A stretch of 64,000 bases of DNA from Bin5 sp965200685 (GCA_965200685.1 OZ241379.1:3224001-3288000), one strand, 5' to 3'; numbered from the stretch's first letter, positions 1 through 9,457 are shown. Numbers and translations are program-made. The notes: generated by a model not told the origin, from the letters alone.

Positions 1-2610
1 GCGTTCGCCAGCTTTACCGACCTGTGCAAGCAGGCGATCAATCCGCACATCTCGGATGAAGCGGTGAAGGAGATGCTGATCCAACATTTGCTGACCGAGC
101 GCATCTTCCGGCGGGTGTTCAATACCCCGGACTTTGTGACACGTAACGTGATCGCGCGGGAGATCGATACGGTGGTGCAGGCCTTGACCAGCCAACGCTT
201 CAACCGGCATGAGTTCTTCCGTCCCCTTGACCGTTTCTACCGGGCCATTGAAACCACAGCCGAGACCATAGAGGACTATGCGGAGAAGCAGGGCTTCCTC
301 AATACAGTCTACGAAAATTTCTTCCAGGGTTTTGCGGTCAAGATGGCCGACACCCATGGCATCGTCTACACACCGCAGCCCATTGTGGAGTTCATGGTGC
401 GCTCTGTGGAAACTATCCTCAACAAGGAGTTCGGTCGTTCCTTGGCCGATGACGGCGTACATGTGCTGGACCCCTTCGTAGGCACGGGCAACTTCATACT
501 GCGGGTCATGCGACACCTGCAGGAGATAGGCAAACTCTCAAGGCTGCCGCATAAGTACGCGCATGAATTGCACTGCAACGAGATCATGCTGCTGCCCTAT
601 TACATCGCGTCTATGAACATTGAGCATGAATACTATGAGCTGACAGAGCAGTACGCGCCCTTCAGGGGCATCTGTCTGGTGGATACGTTCGGGCTGGTGG
701 AAGGCAAGCAGCAATTATCGCTAAGGATGCCGGAGAACACACAGCGTGTGAAGAATCAGAAGGCGCAGGATATCACCGTCATCATCGGCAACCCGCCCTA
801 CAACGCGGGCCAGGTCAATGAGAACGACAACAACAAGAACCGCACCTATGTAACCTTGGACAAACGGGTACGGGAGACTTATTCACAAGCCTCGAAAGCA
901 TCTCTCAGAAATAAACTCTCCGACCCATACGTGAAGGCCATACGCTGGGCAGCAGACCGCATAGGCGAGGAAGGGGTTGTCGCCTTTGTGACCAACAACA
1001 GTTTTATTGATGCTATAGCATTTGATGGCATGCGGAAACATCTGGCAGAGGAGTTCGACGCCCTCTACATTTTGGATTTGGCTGGGAACTTGCGGAAGGG
1101 ATTGGCAGTTTCCGATGCCAATGTGTTCGGGATTCGGGTTGGGGTCAGCATCAATCTCTTTGTAAAGACAAAAGGTTCTACAGATACCCGTATCTATTAC
1201 TACCGCACTGATGACCTGTGGGACAAGAAGCATAAATTTAACTTTCTGCAGGAACGCATACATGTAGACAAGATAGAGTGGCAAACGATTCAACCGGACA
1301 AGCGATACACATGGCTCACCGAGGGACTCCATGCGGAGTTTGAGACCTTTATCCCTATGGGGACCAAGGAGGCCAAGGCTGCGAAGGGTGAGGTAGTGGA
1401 TGTGATATGTAAGGTGTATAGCCTTGGCATTAGCACGAACCGAGATGCGTGGGCGTACAACTTCAACCGAAACGTGCTCACAGAGAACATGGAGAGGATG
1501 ATCGATTTCTACAATGAGCAGATGTTCAAGTGGGAACGACGAAGGAATCAGAAGACGAAAACTGATGATTTTGTCGTGTATGATGATAAGAAAATCAAAT
1601 GGAGCCATTTCCTGAAACTGGCCTTGAAAAGTGGAAAAACCACTCATTTTTCACCAGAAAAGGTGAGGAAATCCCTCTATCGGCCGTTTACACGATCCAA
1701 TCTTTACTTTGCCCGAATGATGAACGATGTCGTATCTCTGTTCCCGTCCATCTTTCCTACAGCGGAGACGGAAGAAGAAAATCGGGTAATAATCGTCAGC
1801 GATCATGGTTTCCGCGCAGACTTTTCTACTCTGATGACGAATCTGATTCCCGACCTTCATTCACTCTCGGCAAGAGATGGCTTTCAATGTTTCCCTTTCT
1901 ATACTTACGACGAAGACGGCAGCAACCGCCGCGAGAACATCACCAATTGGGCCTTGGCACAGTTCCGCAAGCAGTATCAGGATGAATCCATCAGCAAATG
2001 GGATATCTTCCACTACGTTTATGCCTTATTGCATCACCCGGGCTATCGTGAACGGTATCAAGCCAACCTCAAGCGGGATTTGCCACATGTCCCCCTTGCC
2101 CCACAGTCGTCTGACTTCTGGGCATTTGCCAAGGCCGGCGCGCGTCTGGCAGACATCCATGTAGGCTATGAGGAGATGCCCGCCTATCCGCTCACCCTGG
2201 TAGAGACACCCGGACAGCTCCTCAATTGGCGGGTGGAGAAGATGAAGCTATCGAAGGACAAAAAGTCGATCCGTTACAACGACTTCTTGACCTTAGAGGG
2301 GATACCGGAGAAAGCCTTTGCCTATCGGCTGGGGAATCGGTCGGCCTTGGAATGGGTCGTTGACCAGTACCGGGTCAAGGTAGACAAACGTAGCGGCATC
2401 GTCAACGACCCCAATCGTGTACCAGGGAAATTTGATAGTCACACCACTGTCCAGCAAGATGAACAGTACATTGTCAAGCTGCTTCAGAAGGTAATCACAG
2501 TGAGTCTGGAGACGGTCGAGATCGTGGAGAGCTTGCCAGCAGTGAAGAGTGATTCGTGGAAAGCAGTTCCGCGTCATGATTCACAGGAATTTGGTCACCG
2601 GGTTTCATGA
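1..2610 (+). CDS. Type ISP restriction-modification enzyme, C-terminal part (5' end outside window)
   Basis: The reading frame is open from base 1, so this is the 3' part of a longer gene. It holds the coupler, N6-adenine methyltransferase and specificity regions of a single-chain Type ISP enzyme (LlaGI/LlaBIII type), which cleaves DNA after translocation and protects host DNA by adenine methylation. The SAM-binding motif I (LDPFVGTGNF) lies near 466-495 and the catalytic motif IV (GNPPYN) near 788-805. The helical stretch before motif I (ERIFRRVFNTPDF) matches the linker that follows the helicase in this family. The residues after motif IV fit the Type ISP target-recognition C-terminus. The nuclease and helicase domains expected upstream cannot be seen, so activity cannot be judged. 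No truncation is visible here; it stops at TGA 2608-2610, 36 bases before the coiled-coil gene. Confidence 0.88.
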   Translation, partial: AFASFTDLCKQAINPHISDEAVKEMLIQHLLTERIFRRVFNTPDFVTRNVIAREIDTVVQALTSQRFNRHEFFRPLDRFYRAIETTAETIEDYAEKQGFLNTVYENFFQGFAVKMADTHGIVYTPQPIVEFMVRSVETILNKEFGRSLADDGVHVLDPFVGTGNFILRVMRHLQEIGKLSRLPHKYAHELHCNEIMLLPYYIASMNIEHEYYELTEQYAPFRGICLVDTFGLVEGKQQLSLRMPENTQRVKNQKAQDITVIIGNPPYNAGQVNENDNNKNRTYVTLDKRVRETYSQASKASLRNKLSDPYVKAIRWAADRIGEEGVVAFVTNNSFIDAIAFDGMRKHLAEEFDALYILDLAGNLRKGLAVSDANVFGIRVGVSINLFVKTKGSTDTRIYYYRTDDLWDKKHKFNFLQERIHVDKIEWQTIQPDKRYTWLTEGLHAEFETFIPMGTKEAKAAKGEVVDVICKVYSLGISTNRDAWAYNFNRNVLTENMERMIDFYNEQMFKWERRRNQKTKTDDFVVYDDKKIKWSHFLKLALKSGKTTHFSPEKVRKSLYRPFTRSNLYFARMMNDVVSLFPSIFPTAETEEENRVIIVSDHGFRADFSTLMTNLIPDLHSLSARDGFQCFPFYTYDEDGSNRRENITNWALAQFRKQYQDESISKWDIFHYVYALLHHPGYRERYQANLKRDLPHVPLAPQSSDFWAFAKAGARLADIHVGYEEMPAYPLTLVETPGQLLNWRVEKMKLSKDKKSIRYNDFLTLEGIPEKAFAYRLGNRSALEWVVDQYRVKVDKRSGIVNDPNRVPGKFDSHTTVQQDEQYIVKLLQKVITVSLETVEIVESLPAVKSDSWKAVPRHDSQEFGHRVS

Positions 2611-2646
2611 GCTGTATACGGAGATCATCTATACAGACGGAGGGAA

Positions 2647-3489
2647 ATGATGGCAGAAGCAACGCTGGATAGGGAACGGTTGGCCGGTCTAACCGAGGCA
2701 ACGGATATGGAACGCTTGGCTAGTCTAACTGAGGCAACGGATAGGGAACGCTTGGCCAGTCTAGCTGAGGCAGTGCTGGATAGGGAACGATTGGCCAGTC
2801 TAACCGAGGCGTATAAGCATTTGGCTGAACGGGCAGATGTCCTGGCGGTGAAGACTGACCTGCAGATGGAGATCGGCGGGATCAGGACGGATGTCCAGGC
2901 TGTGCGAACCGACCTAGTGTCTGTGCGGTCTGATCTACAGGAGGAGATCTCTGGGGTCAGGACGGATGTTCAGGATGTGAGAATTGATCTGCAGGAGGAG
3001 ATCGCCGGTGTCAGGGCGGATGTCCAGACAGAGATCTCTGGGTTCAGGGCGGATGTCCAGACAGAGATCTCTGGGTTCAGGGCGGATGTCCAGACAGAGA
3101 TCGCCGGTGTCAGGACGGATGTCCAGGCTGTGCGGTTAGAGATGCGGGAGGAGATCGCTGGAGTCAGGGCGGATGTTCAGGATGTGCGGTTAGAGATGCG
3201 GGAGGAGATCGCCGGTGTCAGGGCGGATGTTCAGGATGTGCGGTCTGATCTGCGGGAGGAGATCGCTGGGTTCAGGGCGGATGTTCAGACAGAGATCTCT
3301 AGTGTCAGGGCGGATGTCCAGGATGTGCGGTCTGACCTGCGGGAGGAGATCGCCGGTGTCAGGGCGGATGTCCAGACAGAGATCGCCGGTGTGAAATCCG
3401 ATCTACGCTGGTTAAAATGGCTGGTGGGGATCGGGGTGGCCGGCGTGATCATTCCACTGCTGCGAGACTTGTTCGGGTTGTTTGGTTGA
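2647..3489 (+). CDS. Heptad-repeat coiled-coil protein with C-terminal membrane anchor
   Basis: About 280 residues of unknown function. Residues about 7-57 are four short repeats of the type DRERLASLTEAT. Residues about 70-255 are a long coiled coil built from repeats such as EEIAGVRADVQ, alternating DVQTEI, DVQDVR and LREEIAG units. Residues about 257-280 form one hydrophobic segment (WLVGIGVAGVIIPLL) ending in RDLFGLFG, a likely membrane anchor. The layout resembles small coiled-coil membrane proteins of the DUF1640/CCDC90 kind, but I cannot place it in a family. GGAGGG at 2639-2644 precedes two adjacent ATGs; the second (2650) has the better spacing. The coding DNA is itself repetitive, so copy number could vary by slippage. 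A fragment of a paralogue's last 15 codons lies at 36906-36953. Confidence 0.7.
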   Translation: MMAEATLDRERLAGLTEATDMERLASLTEATDRERLASLAEAVLDRERLASLTEAYKHLAERADVLAVKTDLQMEIGGIRTDVQAVRTDLVSVRSDLQEEISGVRTDVQDVRIDLQEEIAGVRADVQTEISGFRADVQTEISGFRADVQTEIAGVRTDVQAVRLEMREEIAGVRADVQDVRLEMREEIAGVRADVQDVRSDLREEIAGFRADVQTEISSVRADVQDVRSDLREEIAGVRADVQTEIAGVKSDLRWLKWLVGIGVAGVIIPLLRDLFGLFG

Positions 3490-3585
3490 GGCGGATGCGC
3501 GTGGTTTATCACCAGCCGTTCGCTTGGTGATGATCGTGCTGTATGGTTGTGTAGACAGTCTTTTTACAGATACGAACTGTAGTGA

Positions 3586-3610
3586 CCAGTAACTAGACAG
3601 GCCACTGGTA
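3586..3610. repeat. Short palindromic intergenic repeat (CCAGTGG family)
   Basis: The gap between the coiled-coil gene and the ABC permease contains ACCAGT and ACTGGT as inverted arms around about 13 bases. It is one member of a family of CCAGTGG/CCACTGG palindromes that recurs between genes at 9797, 16530, 49375 and 60459. Its role here is unknown; it sits just ahead of the weak ribosome site of the permease gene. Confidence 0.5.
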
Positions 3611-3617
3611 GGATATA

Positions 3618-4763
3618 ATGACAACAACAGCGCATGAGGCAGAGCTTGCGGTCGGACAACTGACAGTAGACCCAGAGGACGAGCAACATGAGTCCTACTT
3701 TCAGTTGGTCTGGCAGCGTTTCAAAAAAAGTCGGCCGGCGATTGTGGGCGGGTTGATGGTGCTTTCACTGATCATCCTAGCGGTATTTGCCGAATTTTTC
3801 TCACCTGTTGACCCGACCGACGCCAACTTACAGGATAGCTTTATCCCACCCACCCGCATCCGTGTGACCGATGACGAGGGCAACTTCCATCTGCGGCCTT
3901 TTGTCTACAACCAAGTGGTGACCATCGACCCCAAAACCTTTGAACCTCTTTGGGAGGAGGACACTTCCCAGCGTTTTGAAATTAAGGTTTTCGTGCAAAG
4001 TTGGGAATGGCAGATCCTCGGCCTGCTCCCCACCCGGTGGCACCTGTTCGGTGTGGAGGATGGCGGGAAAATTCATCTGTTGGGCACAGAGAAACAGGGG
4101 CGAGACCTGTGGGGGCGGGCCTGTGCTGCGGGGCGCATCTCTCTGTCCCTGAGCCTGTTTGCCACCTTTGTCAGCATTGTGGCCGGCGCGGTCGTGGGCA
4201 TGGTTTCCGGCTACTATGGAGGAGTGACCGACAACATTATCCAACGTTTTGTCGAATTCGTGGCATCCTTCCCACAACTTCCCCTCTGGCTGGCCTTGGC
4301 CGCTATTATCCCCCGTACATGGGACTCGCTGCAGGTCTTTATTATCATGGTCATCATCTTTTCCCTGCTTTCCTGGACACTGCTGGCCCGGGAAGTGCGG
4401 GGCAAAGTGCTGGCCTTCCGGGAGACAGACTTCATCCTGGCCGCCAAGGAGATGGGCGCATCAGACTTCCGCATCATCTTCCTACACCTCTTCCCCAACT
4501 CCATCAGCCATATTATCGTGGTGTTGACCCTTACGATTCCCCAGATTATTTTGGCTGAAGCCTTTCTGAGTTTTCTGGGCATCGGCATCCAAGAACCGCT
4601 GGTCAGTTGGGGATTTCTGATGAGAGACGCCCAGAACCTACAGACCCTCGGCACACATACATGGATTATGACGCCGGTGATCTTCATTATCGTGGCAGTA
4701 CTGGGGTTCAACTTTCTGGGCGACGGCCTGCGGGACGCAGCCGACCCCTATTCAATCGTCTGA
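3618..4763 (+). CDS. Oligopeptide/dipeptide ABC transporter permease (OppC/DppC type)
   Basis: An inner-membrane permease of about 381 residues, the usual partner of an OppB-type permease, two ATPases and a peptide-binding protein. The cytoplasmic N-terminus leads into a first membrane helix (about residues 45-65), then a large outer loop, then the BPD_transp_1 domain (about 175-375) with several membrane helices. The EAA loop that docks on the ATPase is recognisable as EMGASDFRIIFLHLFPN. The length is larger than typical OppC (about 300) because of the long loop after helix 1 (about residues 68-165). Only one permease and one ATPase (6604-7620) are in this window; OppA, OppB and OppD are not upstream, where an R-M gene and a coiled-coil gene sit instead. 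Ribosome site weak (AGGAT before ATG 3618). Confidence 0.9.
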   Translation: MTTTAHEAELAVGQLTVDPEDEQHESYFQLVWQRFKKSRPAIVGGLMVLSLIILAVFAEFFSPVDPTDANLQDSFIPPTRIRVTDDEGNFHLRPFVYNQVVTIDPKTFEPLWEEDTSQRFEIKVFVQSWEWQILGLLPTRWHLFGVEDGGKIHLLGTEKQGRDLWGRACAAGRISLSLSLFATFVSIVAGAVVGMVSGYYGGVTDNIIQRFVEFVASFPQLPLWLALAAIIPRTWDSLQVFIIMVIIFSLLSWTLLAREVRGKVLAFRETDFILAAKEMGASDFRIIFLHLFPNSISHIIVVLTLTIPQIILAEAFLSFLGIGIQEPLVSWGFLMRDAQNLQTLGTHTWIMTPVIFIIVAVLGFNFLGDGLRDAADPYSIV

Positions 4764-4824
4764 ATGGATACCATCAGCAAGAATCAGGACTCCTGATGCA
4801 GACACGCTGTGATAGAAAGAGCGT

Positions 4825-6603
4825 ATGAAGGCTTGGGGCAGGAGGCAATCATGTGCAATCTCTGCGCTGCTTCTGCTGTTGCTTGTTGCCGGCAGCATGG
4901 TGGCCGTCTTTGCCTGGCCCCAGCCGCCCAGAGCCGCTGTCATGGGTACCGTGACCGACACAGATGGGCCAGTCTCCGGCGCGTTGGTGCGGGTGCAGAC
5001 CACTGACAACCATACCTATACAGGGGATGATGGCACATTCACCCTTGAGGGCCTCAACAGCGCGCAGAGCGTTACCCTAGTCGCTTGGGCTGATGGCTAC
5101 CTTTTCGGCTGGACAGATGTGCGCGGGGGGGATGTTGATGTGGCCATTGTCCTGACCCCTCATAACCGGCTGGATCATGCCATCTATGACTGGCAACCAT
5201 CGGCCGCTTGTGGCGAATGTCATCTCTCGTATGCAGAATGGCAGCAGGACGCGCACAGCCAGGCCGCGCTGAACATGCGCTTTCTGACCATGTACAACGG
5301 CAGCGACATGCAGGGCAACCGCAGCCGCAACAGCAACTACGATAGCGGCCTGCCCCGCACGCGGGACCCAGAACGCCCCTATTTTGGGCCCGGCTTCAAA
5401 GTCGATTTCCCCAAACGGGATGGCAATTGCGCGGCCTGCCATACGCCTATGGCATCGAAATTAGAGGCGGACAACAGTTGCGGCTGGAATGGCTGCCACA
5501 TGCAGGAGACCATCGCAGCCAGCGACGAACTGTCGGAGAGTGTCAGCCCCAATGCAGCCATCGGGGTTGCAGCCGAGGGCATCTCCTGTGACTTCTGCCA
5601 CAAGATCGGCGATGTGATCTTGGAGGCGGACACAGGCCTACCGGACCCGGAGATGCCGGGGATTCTTTCGCTGACCTTATATCGCCCGCAGCCGGGCCAG
5701 GAGTTCTTGATGGGCACGGTTGACGATGTGGCCCGGGCCATGGACAGCTTCAACCCGCTGCACAGGGAAAGTGCATTTTGCGCGGCCTGTCATTACGGCG
5801 TCAACGACACGACCATCATCTACAACTCCTATGGCGAATGGCTGGACAGCCCATACAGCGACCCGCAAAGCGGGGCCACCTGTCAGGAGTGCCACATGCC
5901 CGTCGCGCCTCGGGTCACGTCCCGTATGGATGTGCTGGTACAGGCCCTTGCTTGGCTGGAGCGCGGCAGCGCGCGCGCCCTGCCGGCCACCTTGGGCACA
6001 TTGGCACAGCAGGCAGACCGCAGTTATTTCGTCTATCCACAGATGGATGGCCTTTATCGGGAACTGGACCAGATCCATCTACACCAGATGCCTGGGGCCA
6101 CGCATGAAGCGTTTCTACGCGGTGCCATTGACTTGGATGTATCTGCGGAAACTGTTGGCTCTGACGTGGTCGTGGATGTACAGGTCACCAATACTGGTGC
6201 TGGCCATCACTTCCCCACAGGCTCCCCGCTCCGTCATCTGTTGCTCATTGTGCGGGCGACCGCCGCAGATGGCAGGCCCTTGCCCCTGCTTGATGGCTCG
6301 GTTTTGCCCGATTGGGCCGGGGACATGGCGGGGGAGGCCGGCCAGGGCTTTGCCAAAATTCTGCGGGATACGCTTACCGACGAAGAGCCGACATTCGCCC
6401 ATTGGCGCATGGTGATAATTACCCAAGACACCCGCATCCCCGCGCTGACAACCCACAGCAGTTCCTATGTCTTTGAAGGGGCCGGCGACAGCCAGGTTGC
6501 GGTACAACTGATCTACCGCCGGGCATTTCAGCAGCTACAGGAGTGGAAGGGCTGGACTGATCCAGATATTCTATTAGCGACAGAAAACATAAAGATCGAA
6601 TAA
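4825..6603 (+). CDS. Membrane-anchored multiheme c-type cytochrome with N-terminal carboxypeptidase-regulatory-like domain
   Basis: 592 residues. Residues about 12-32 are a leucine-rich signal/anchor. Residues about 38-110 form a CarboxypepD_reg-like beta sandwich (GTVTDTDGPVSGALVRVQT). The middle carries five CxxCH sites (CGECH about 129, CAACH about 202, CDFCH about 255, CAACH about 319, CQECH about 353) and one CGWNGCH near 219, a CX4CH spacing that may also bind heme. The C-terminus is a second beta-rich region with GAGHHFPTGSPLRH, a motif shared with extracytoplasmic multiheme proteins. It is therefore an extracytoplasmic electron-transfer protein; its redox partner is unknown. It sits between an Opp permease and an Opp ATPase, 61 bases after the first and abutting the second, so the three are probably co-transcribed, an unusual grouping. 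Confidence 0.85.
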   Translation: MKAWGRRQSCAISALLLLLLVAGSMVAVFAWPQPPRAAVMGTVTDTDGPVSGALVRVQTTDNHTYTGDDGTFTLEGLNSAQSVTLVAWADGYLFGWTDVRGGDVDVAIVLTPHNRLDHAIYDWQPSAACGECHLSYAEWQQDAHSQAALNMRFLTMYNGSDMQGNRSRNSNYDSGLPRTRDPERPYFGPGFKVDFPKRDGNCAACHTPMASKLEADNSCGWNGCHMQETIAASDELSESVSPNAAIGVAAEGISCDFCHKIGDVILEADTGLPDPEMPGILSLTLYRPQPGQEFLMGTVDDVARAMDSFNPLHRESAFCAACHYGVNDTTIIYNSYGEWLDSPYSDPQSGATCQECHMPVAPRVTSRMDVLVQALAWLERGSARALPATLGTLAQQADRSYFVYPQMDGLYRELDQIHLHQMPGATHEAFLRGAIDLDVSAETVGSDVVVDVQVTNTGAGHHFPTGSPLRHLLLIVRATAADGRPLPLLDGSVLPDWAGDMAGEAGQGFAKILRDTLTDEEPTFAHWRMVIITQDTRIPALTTHSSSYVFEGAGDSQVAVQLIYRRAFQQLQEWKGWTDPDILLATENIKIE

Positions 6604-7620
6604 ATGGACGACACACTTCTTGAAGTCAACGACCTGAAACAGTGGTTCCCCATCCGTCAGGGCTTTCTGCAGCGCACCGTTGGGCATGTGAAAGCGGTGG
6701 ACGGTGTCAGTTTTCTCATCCGCCGCAATGAAGCCTTAGGCCTTGTGGGGGAGAGCGGTTCTGGCAAGACGACCGTCGGGCGCACAGTGCTGCGGCTGTA
6801 CGACCCGACTGCGGGTGAAATCTGGTACACAACAGCCGATGGCCAGCGCATTGACATCGCCAACATCGGGCAGATGGAGATGAAACCCCTGCGTCGAGAG
6901 ATGCGGATGATCTTTCAGGACCCATTCAGTTCACTCAACCCCCGCTTGACCGTAAAAGACCTGATCGGCGAGCCGCTGATCATCCATAAAGAGGCGGCCG
7001 GGCGGCAGCTTGAAGACCGGGTGGCAAATCTGATGGAATCTGTGGGCCTGGACCCGAACTACATGCGCCGCTATCCCCATGAATTCTCCGGCGGCCAACG
7101 GCAACGTATCGGCCTGGCCCGTACCCTAGCCCTCAGCCCGCGCCTGATCATCGCGGATGAGCCGGTTTCGGCTTTGGATGTGTCGATCCAGGCCCAGGTG
7201 CTGAATCTCCTCCAGCAGTTGAAGGACGAACTCGGCCTGACCTACCTGTTCATCGCCCATGATCTGTCGGTCGTCGAGCACATGTGTGATCGTATCGCGG
7301 TCATGTATGTTGGGCGTCTGGTGGAGATCGCGGAATCGGAGACATTGTTGCGCCAGCCGCTACATCCTTACAGCGAAGCTCTCGTGTCGGCCATTCCGCC
7401 TGCGGACCCGGACATCAAATTGGACCGGATTATCCTAGAGGGGGATATCCCAAGCCCGGCCAATCCGCCTTCCGGCTGTGTCTTCCATCCTCGCTGTGTC
7501 TATGTAAAGGAGCTATGTAAACACGAGGAACCGCTACTAGAAGAGATCTCGCCGGGCCACTTTGTCAGTTGCCATTTCGCGCGGGAACTGGACCTGCAAG
7601 GCATCGGAGGCAGCCAATGA
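6604..7620 (+). CDS. Oligopeptide ABC transporter ATP-binding protein (OppF/DppF type)
   Basis: 338 residues; the cytoplasmic ATPase that powers peptide import. Walker A is GESGSGKTT (about residues 43-51), the signature is FSGGQRQRIGL, Walker B is LIIADEPVSALDV, and the switch histidine lies in FIAHDLSVV. The C-terminal oligo_HPY extension is present with cysteines (CVFHPRCVYVKELC), as in OppF/OppD proteins, where related cysteines can hold an iron-sulfur cluster. The ATG directly follows the TAA of the cytochrome gene. The stop overlaps the next start in an ATGA junction, so translation is probably coupled across cytochrome, ATPase and DUF4870 protein. Confidence 0.93.
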   Translation: MDDTLLEVNDLKQWFPIRQGFLQRTVGHVKAVDGVSFLIRRNEALGLVGESGSGKTTVGRTVLRLYDPTAGEIWYTTADGQRIDIANIGQMEMKPLRREMRMIFQDPFSSLNPRLTVKDLIGEPLIIHKEAAGRQLEDRVANLMESVGLDPNYMRRYPHEFSGGQRQRIGLARTLALSPRLIIADEPVSALDVSIQAQVLNLLQQLKDELGLTYLFIAHDLSVVEHMCDRIAVMYVGRLVEIAESETLLRQPLHPYSEALVSAIPPADPDIKLDRIILEGDIPSPANPPSGCVFHPRCVYVKELCKHEEPLLEEISPGHFVSCHFARELDLQGIGGSQ

Positions 7621-7976
7621 CCCGGGACAGTGCCCATGGCCTGCAGCTCAACATAGATGCGGCCCTGCTCGCCTATCTGCTCCCTGTACTGGGGCCGGCC
7701 TACATTCTTGTGCTCCGAAAAGACGATTCCTTTGCCCGTTTCCATGCCTTCCAATCCCTGTTGCTCGTATTGGTGATCATCTTGGTGCCTGTGATCTGGT
7801 TCATATTTTCGTGGCTGGTTGTTTTCTTGCCCTTTGGCGGCGTCATCGCGGCCTATGTCTTCGCCTTGGTCATCGCCGCCTATCTGGCCGTATTCGTGGC
7901 CTGGGTGGCTGGAATCGTCAATGCCCTGCGGGCCAAACGCAGCCCAGTCCCGTTCTTCGGGCGCATGCTGGGGTAG
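7617..7976 (+). CDS. DUF4870/Tic20-like small membrane protein
   Basis: 119 residues starting at the ATG that overlaps the oppF stop (ATGA), with GGAGG at 7607-7611. An in-frame upstream start exists but lies inside oppF with no ribosome site. The protein has an N-terminal hydrophobic helix (LLAYLLPVLGPAYIL), the family feature DDSFARFHAFQSLLL (charged residues followed by F-H-A-x-Q), then two more long hydrophobic segments and a basic tail (RAKRSPVPFFGRMLG). This is the pattern of DUF4870 proteins, which have no agreed function. It is the last gene of the apparent operon. Confidence 0.8.
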   Translation: MTRDSAHGLQLNIDAALLAYLLPVLGPAYILVLRKDDSFARFHAFQSLLLVLVIILVPVIWFIFSWLVVFLPFGGVIAAYVFALVIAAYLAVFVAWVAGIVNALRAKRSPVPFFGRMLG

Positions 7977-8044
7977 GGGTGCATGGGTCCTGGGGATAGG
8001 CCTGCCAATCATTGTCCGACTGCTTTCACAACAGAGGTGTGCAG

Positions 8045-9400
8045 ATGTCCAAAATCACATTCATCGGAGCCGGTAGCTTTGGCTTCACCCGCAAATTGGT
8101 CAAAGATGTACTCACCTTCCCCCGCTTGGAAGATGCAACCATCTGCTTGATGGACATCGACCCCATGAAACTTGATCTGATTGAACAGGCGGTGCGTCGC
8201 ATCGTGCGGGAGGGCGGCTATCCCGCCACGATTGAGACAACACGCAGTCGAGAGGAAGCACTGGAGGGGGCCGATTACGTCATCGTTACCATTCTCGTCG
8301 GCCCTACGGATGTCTGGCGACACGACATTGAGATTCCCAAAAAGTACGGCATTGATACAAACATCGGCGATACCCGTGGGCCATCGGGGATCTTCCGGGC
8401 TATGCGTACTACCCCAGTGATGCTGGACATTGCCAGAGATATGGAACGGCTCTGCCCACAGGCGGTGATGCTCAACTACACCAATCCCATGGTGATGAAC
8501 TGTCGGGCCATTCAGCAGGAGACACAGATCGTTGCGACCGGCCTCTGTCATAGTGTACAGGGCACGGCCAAGATGCTGGCCCGCTGGATCGGGGCTCCTT
8601 TTGACCAGATCACCTATACCTGTGCCGGCATTAACCACATGGCCTGGTATCTGCATTATGAATGGAACGGCCAAGACGCCTACCCCCTCATCCGCCAGGC
8701 CATTACCGAGTGCCCAGAAATCTACAATGAAGAGCAGGTCCGCAATGAAATGTACCTACACCTGGACTACTACCCCACCGAGTCCAGCGGCCATCATTCG
8801 GAGTACAACCCTTGGTTCCGCAAGCGTCCTGACCTGATCGAGGCGTACTGCACCCATGGCAGCGGCTGGAATCCCGGCGAATACGCCTACGTCATCAAAC
8901 GTTATACGGAGCGAGAGAAGACCTGGCAAGATCTGGTCCGCGCTTGGCTGGATGACCCCGCGCCCTTGGACTTGGCACGGGGCCATGAGTACGCGGCCTA
9001 TATCATCAACGCCTTGGAAGGGGGTGAGCCGTTTCAGTTCAACGGCAATATGCCCAATGATGGCCTAGTGGACAATCTGCCGAGTGCTGCTTGTGTTGAG
9101 ATACCCGTCTGGGCCAGCCGTAGCGGGTTGGAGAGTGTGCGGGTCGGGCCCCTGCCGGCGTCCGTGGCTATGCTCACCGGCCTCAGTTCGCAGCTTGAAG
9201 AGATGGCAGTGGAAGGCATTCTGGAGGGCGATCCTCGCAAGATCTTCCAGGCTATCCTCCATGACCCATTGACGGCCGCTGTCCTCAGCATGGCTGAAAT
9301 CCGGGCGATGGTTGATGAGATGTTCGCCATCAATCGTGAGCATCTGCCCACCTTCTCCCATTTCAGCGTAAGCACCTCACACGGCCGCGCTGCAATGTAG
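8045..9400 (+). CDS. Glycoside hydrolase family 4, alpha-galactosidase type (MelA-like)
   Basis: 451 residues from ATG 8045, chosen because GAGG at 8034-8037 lies 7 bases upstream and the protein then begins MSKITFIGAGSFGF, the NAD-binding Rossmann loop. GH4 enzymes hydrolyse alpha-linked sugars by an oxidation-elimination-reduction cycle using NAD and a divalent metal. The metal-binding cysteine motif is CHSV (about residue 168), which in GH4 marks the alpha-galactosidase group rather than phospho-glucosidases (CN-type motifs). The metal histidine is in NHMAW (about residue 197), and NYTNPMVMN is also conserved. It is cytoplasmic. Galactosidase specificity is inferred from the motif; glucuronidase or glucosidase activity remains possible. 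Confidence 0.88.
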   Translation: MSKITFIGAGSFGFTRKLVKDVLTFPRLEDATICLMDIDPMKLDLIEQAVRRIVREGGYPATIETTRSREEALEGADYVIVTILVGPTDVWRHDIEIPKKYGIDTNIGDTRGPSGIFRAMRTTPVMLDIARDMERLCPQAVMLNYTNPMVMNCRAIQQETQIVATGLCHSVQGTAKMLARWIGAPFDQITYTCAGINHMAWYLHYEWNGQDAYPLIRQAITECPEIYNEEQVRNEMYLHLDYYPTESSGHHSEYNPWFRKRPDLIEAYCTHGSGWNPGEYAYVIKRYTEREKTWQDLVRAWLDDPAPLDLARGHEYAAYIINALEGGEPFQFNGNMPNDGLVDNLPSAACVEIPVWASRSGLESVRVGPLPASVAMLTGLSSQLEEMAVEGILEGDPRKIFQAILHDPLTAAVLSMAEIRAMVDEMFAINREHLPTFSHFSVSTSHGRAAM

Positions 9401-9457
9401 CAATGGGGGCGGTCGCCTCCGTAACAAGAACATCTCACCAACTACAGGAGTCAAGCA

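Noticed and set aside
883..1647. A 254-codon minus-strand frame inside the Type ISP gene
   Set aside because: It lies wholly opposite a gene with clear methyltransferase motifs and shows no domain, ribosome site or neighbour logic.
8012..8044. An 11-residue N-terminal extension of the GH4 enzyme
   Set aside because: It would precede the Rossmann strand that starts all GH4 proteins, and GAGG is placed for ATG 8045.
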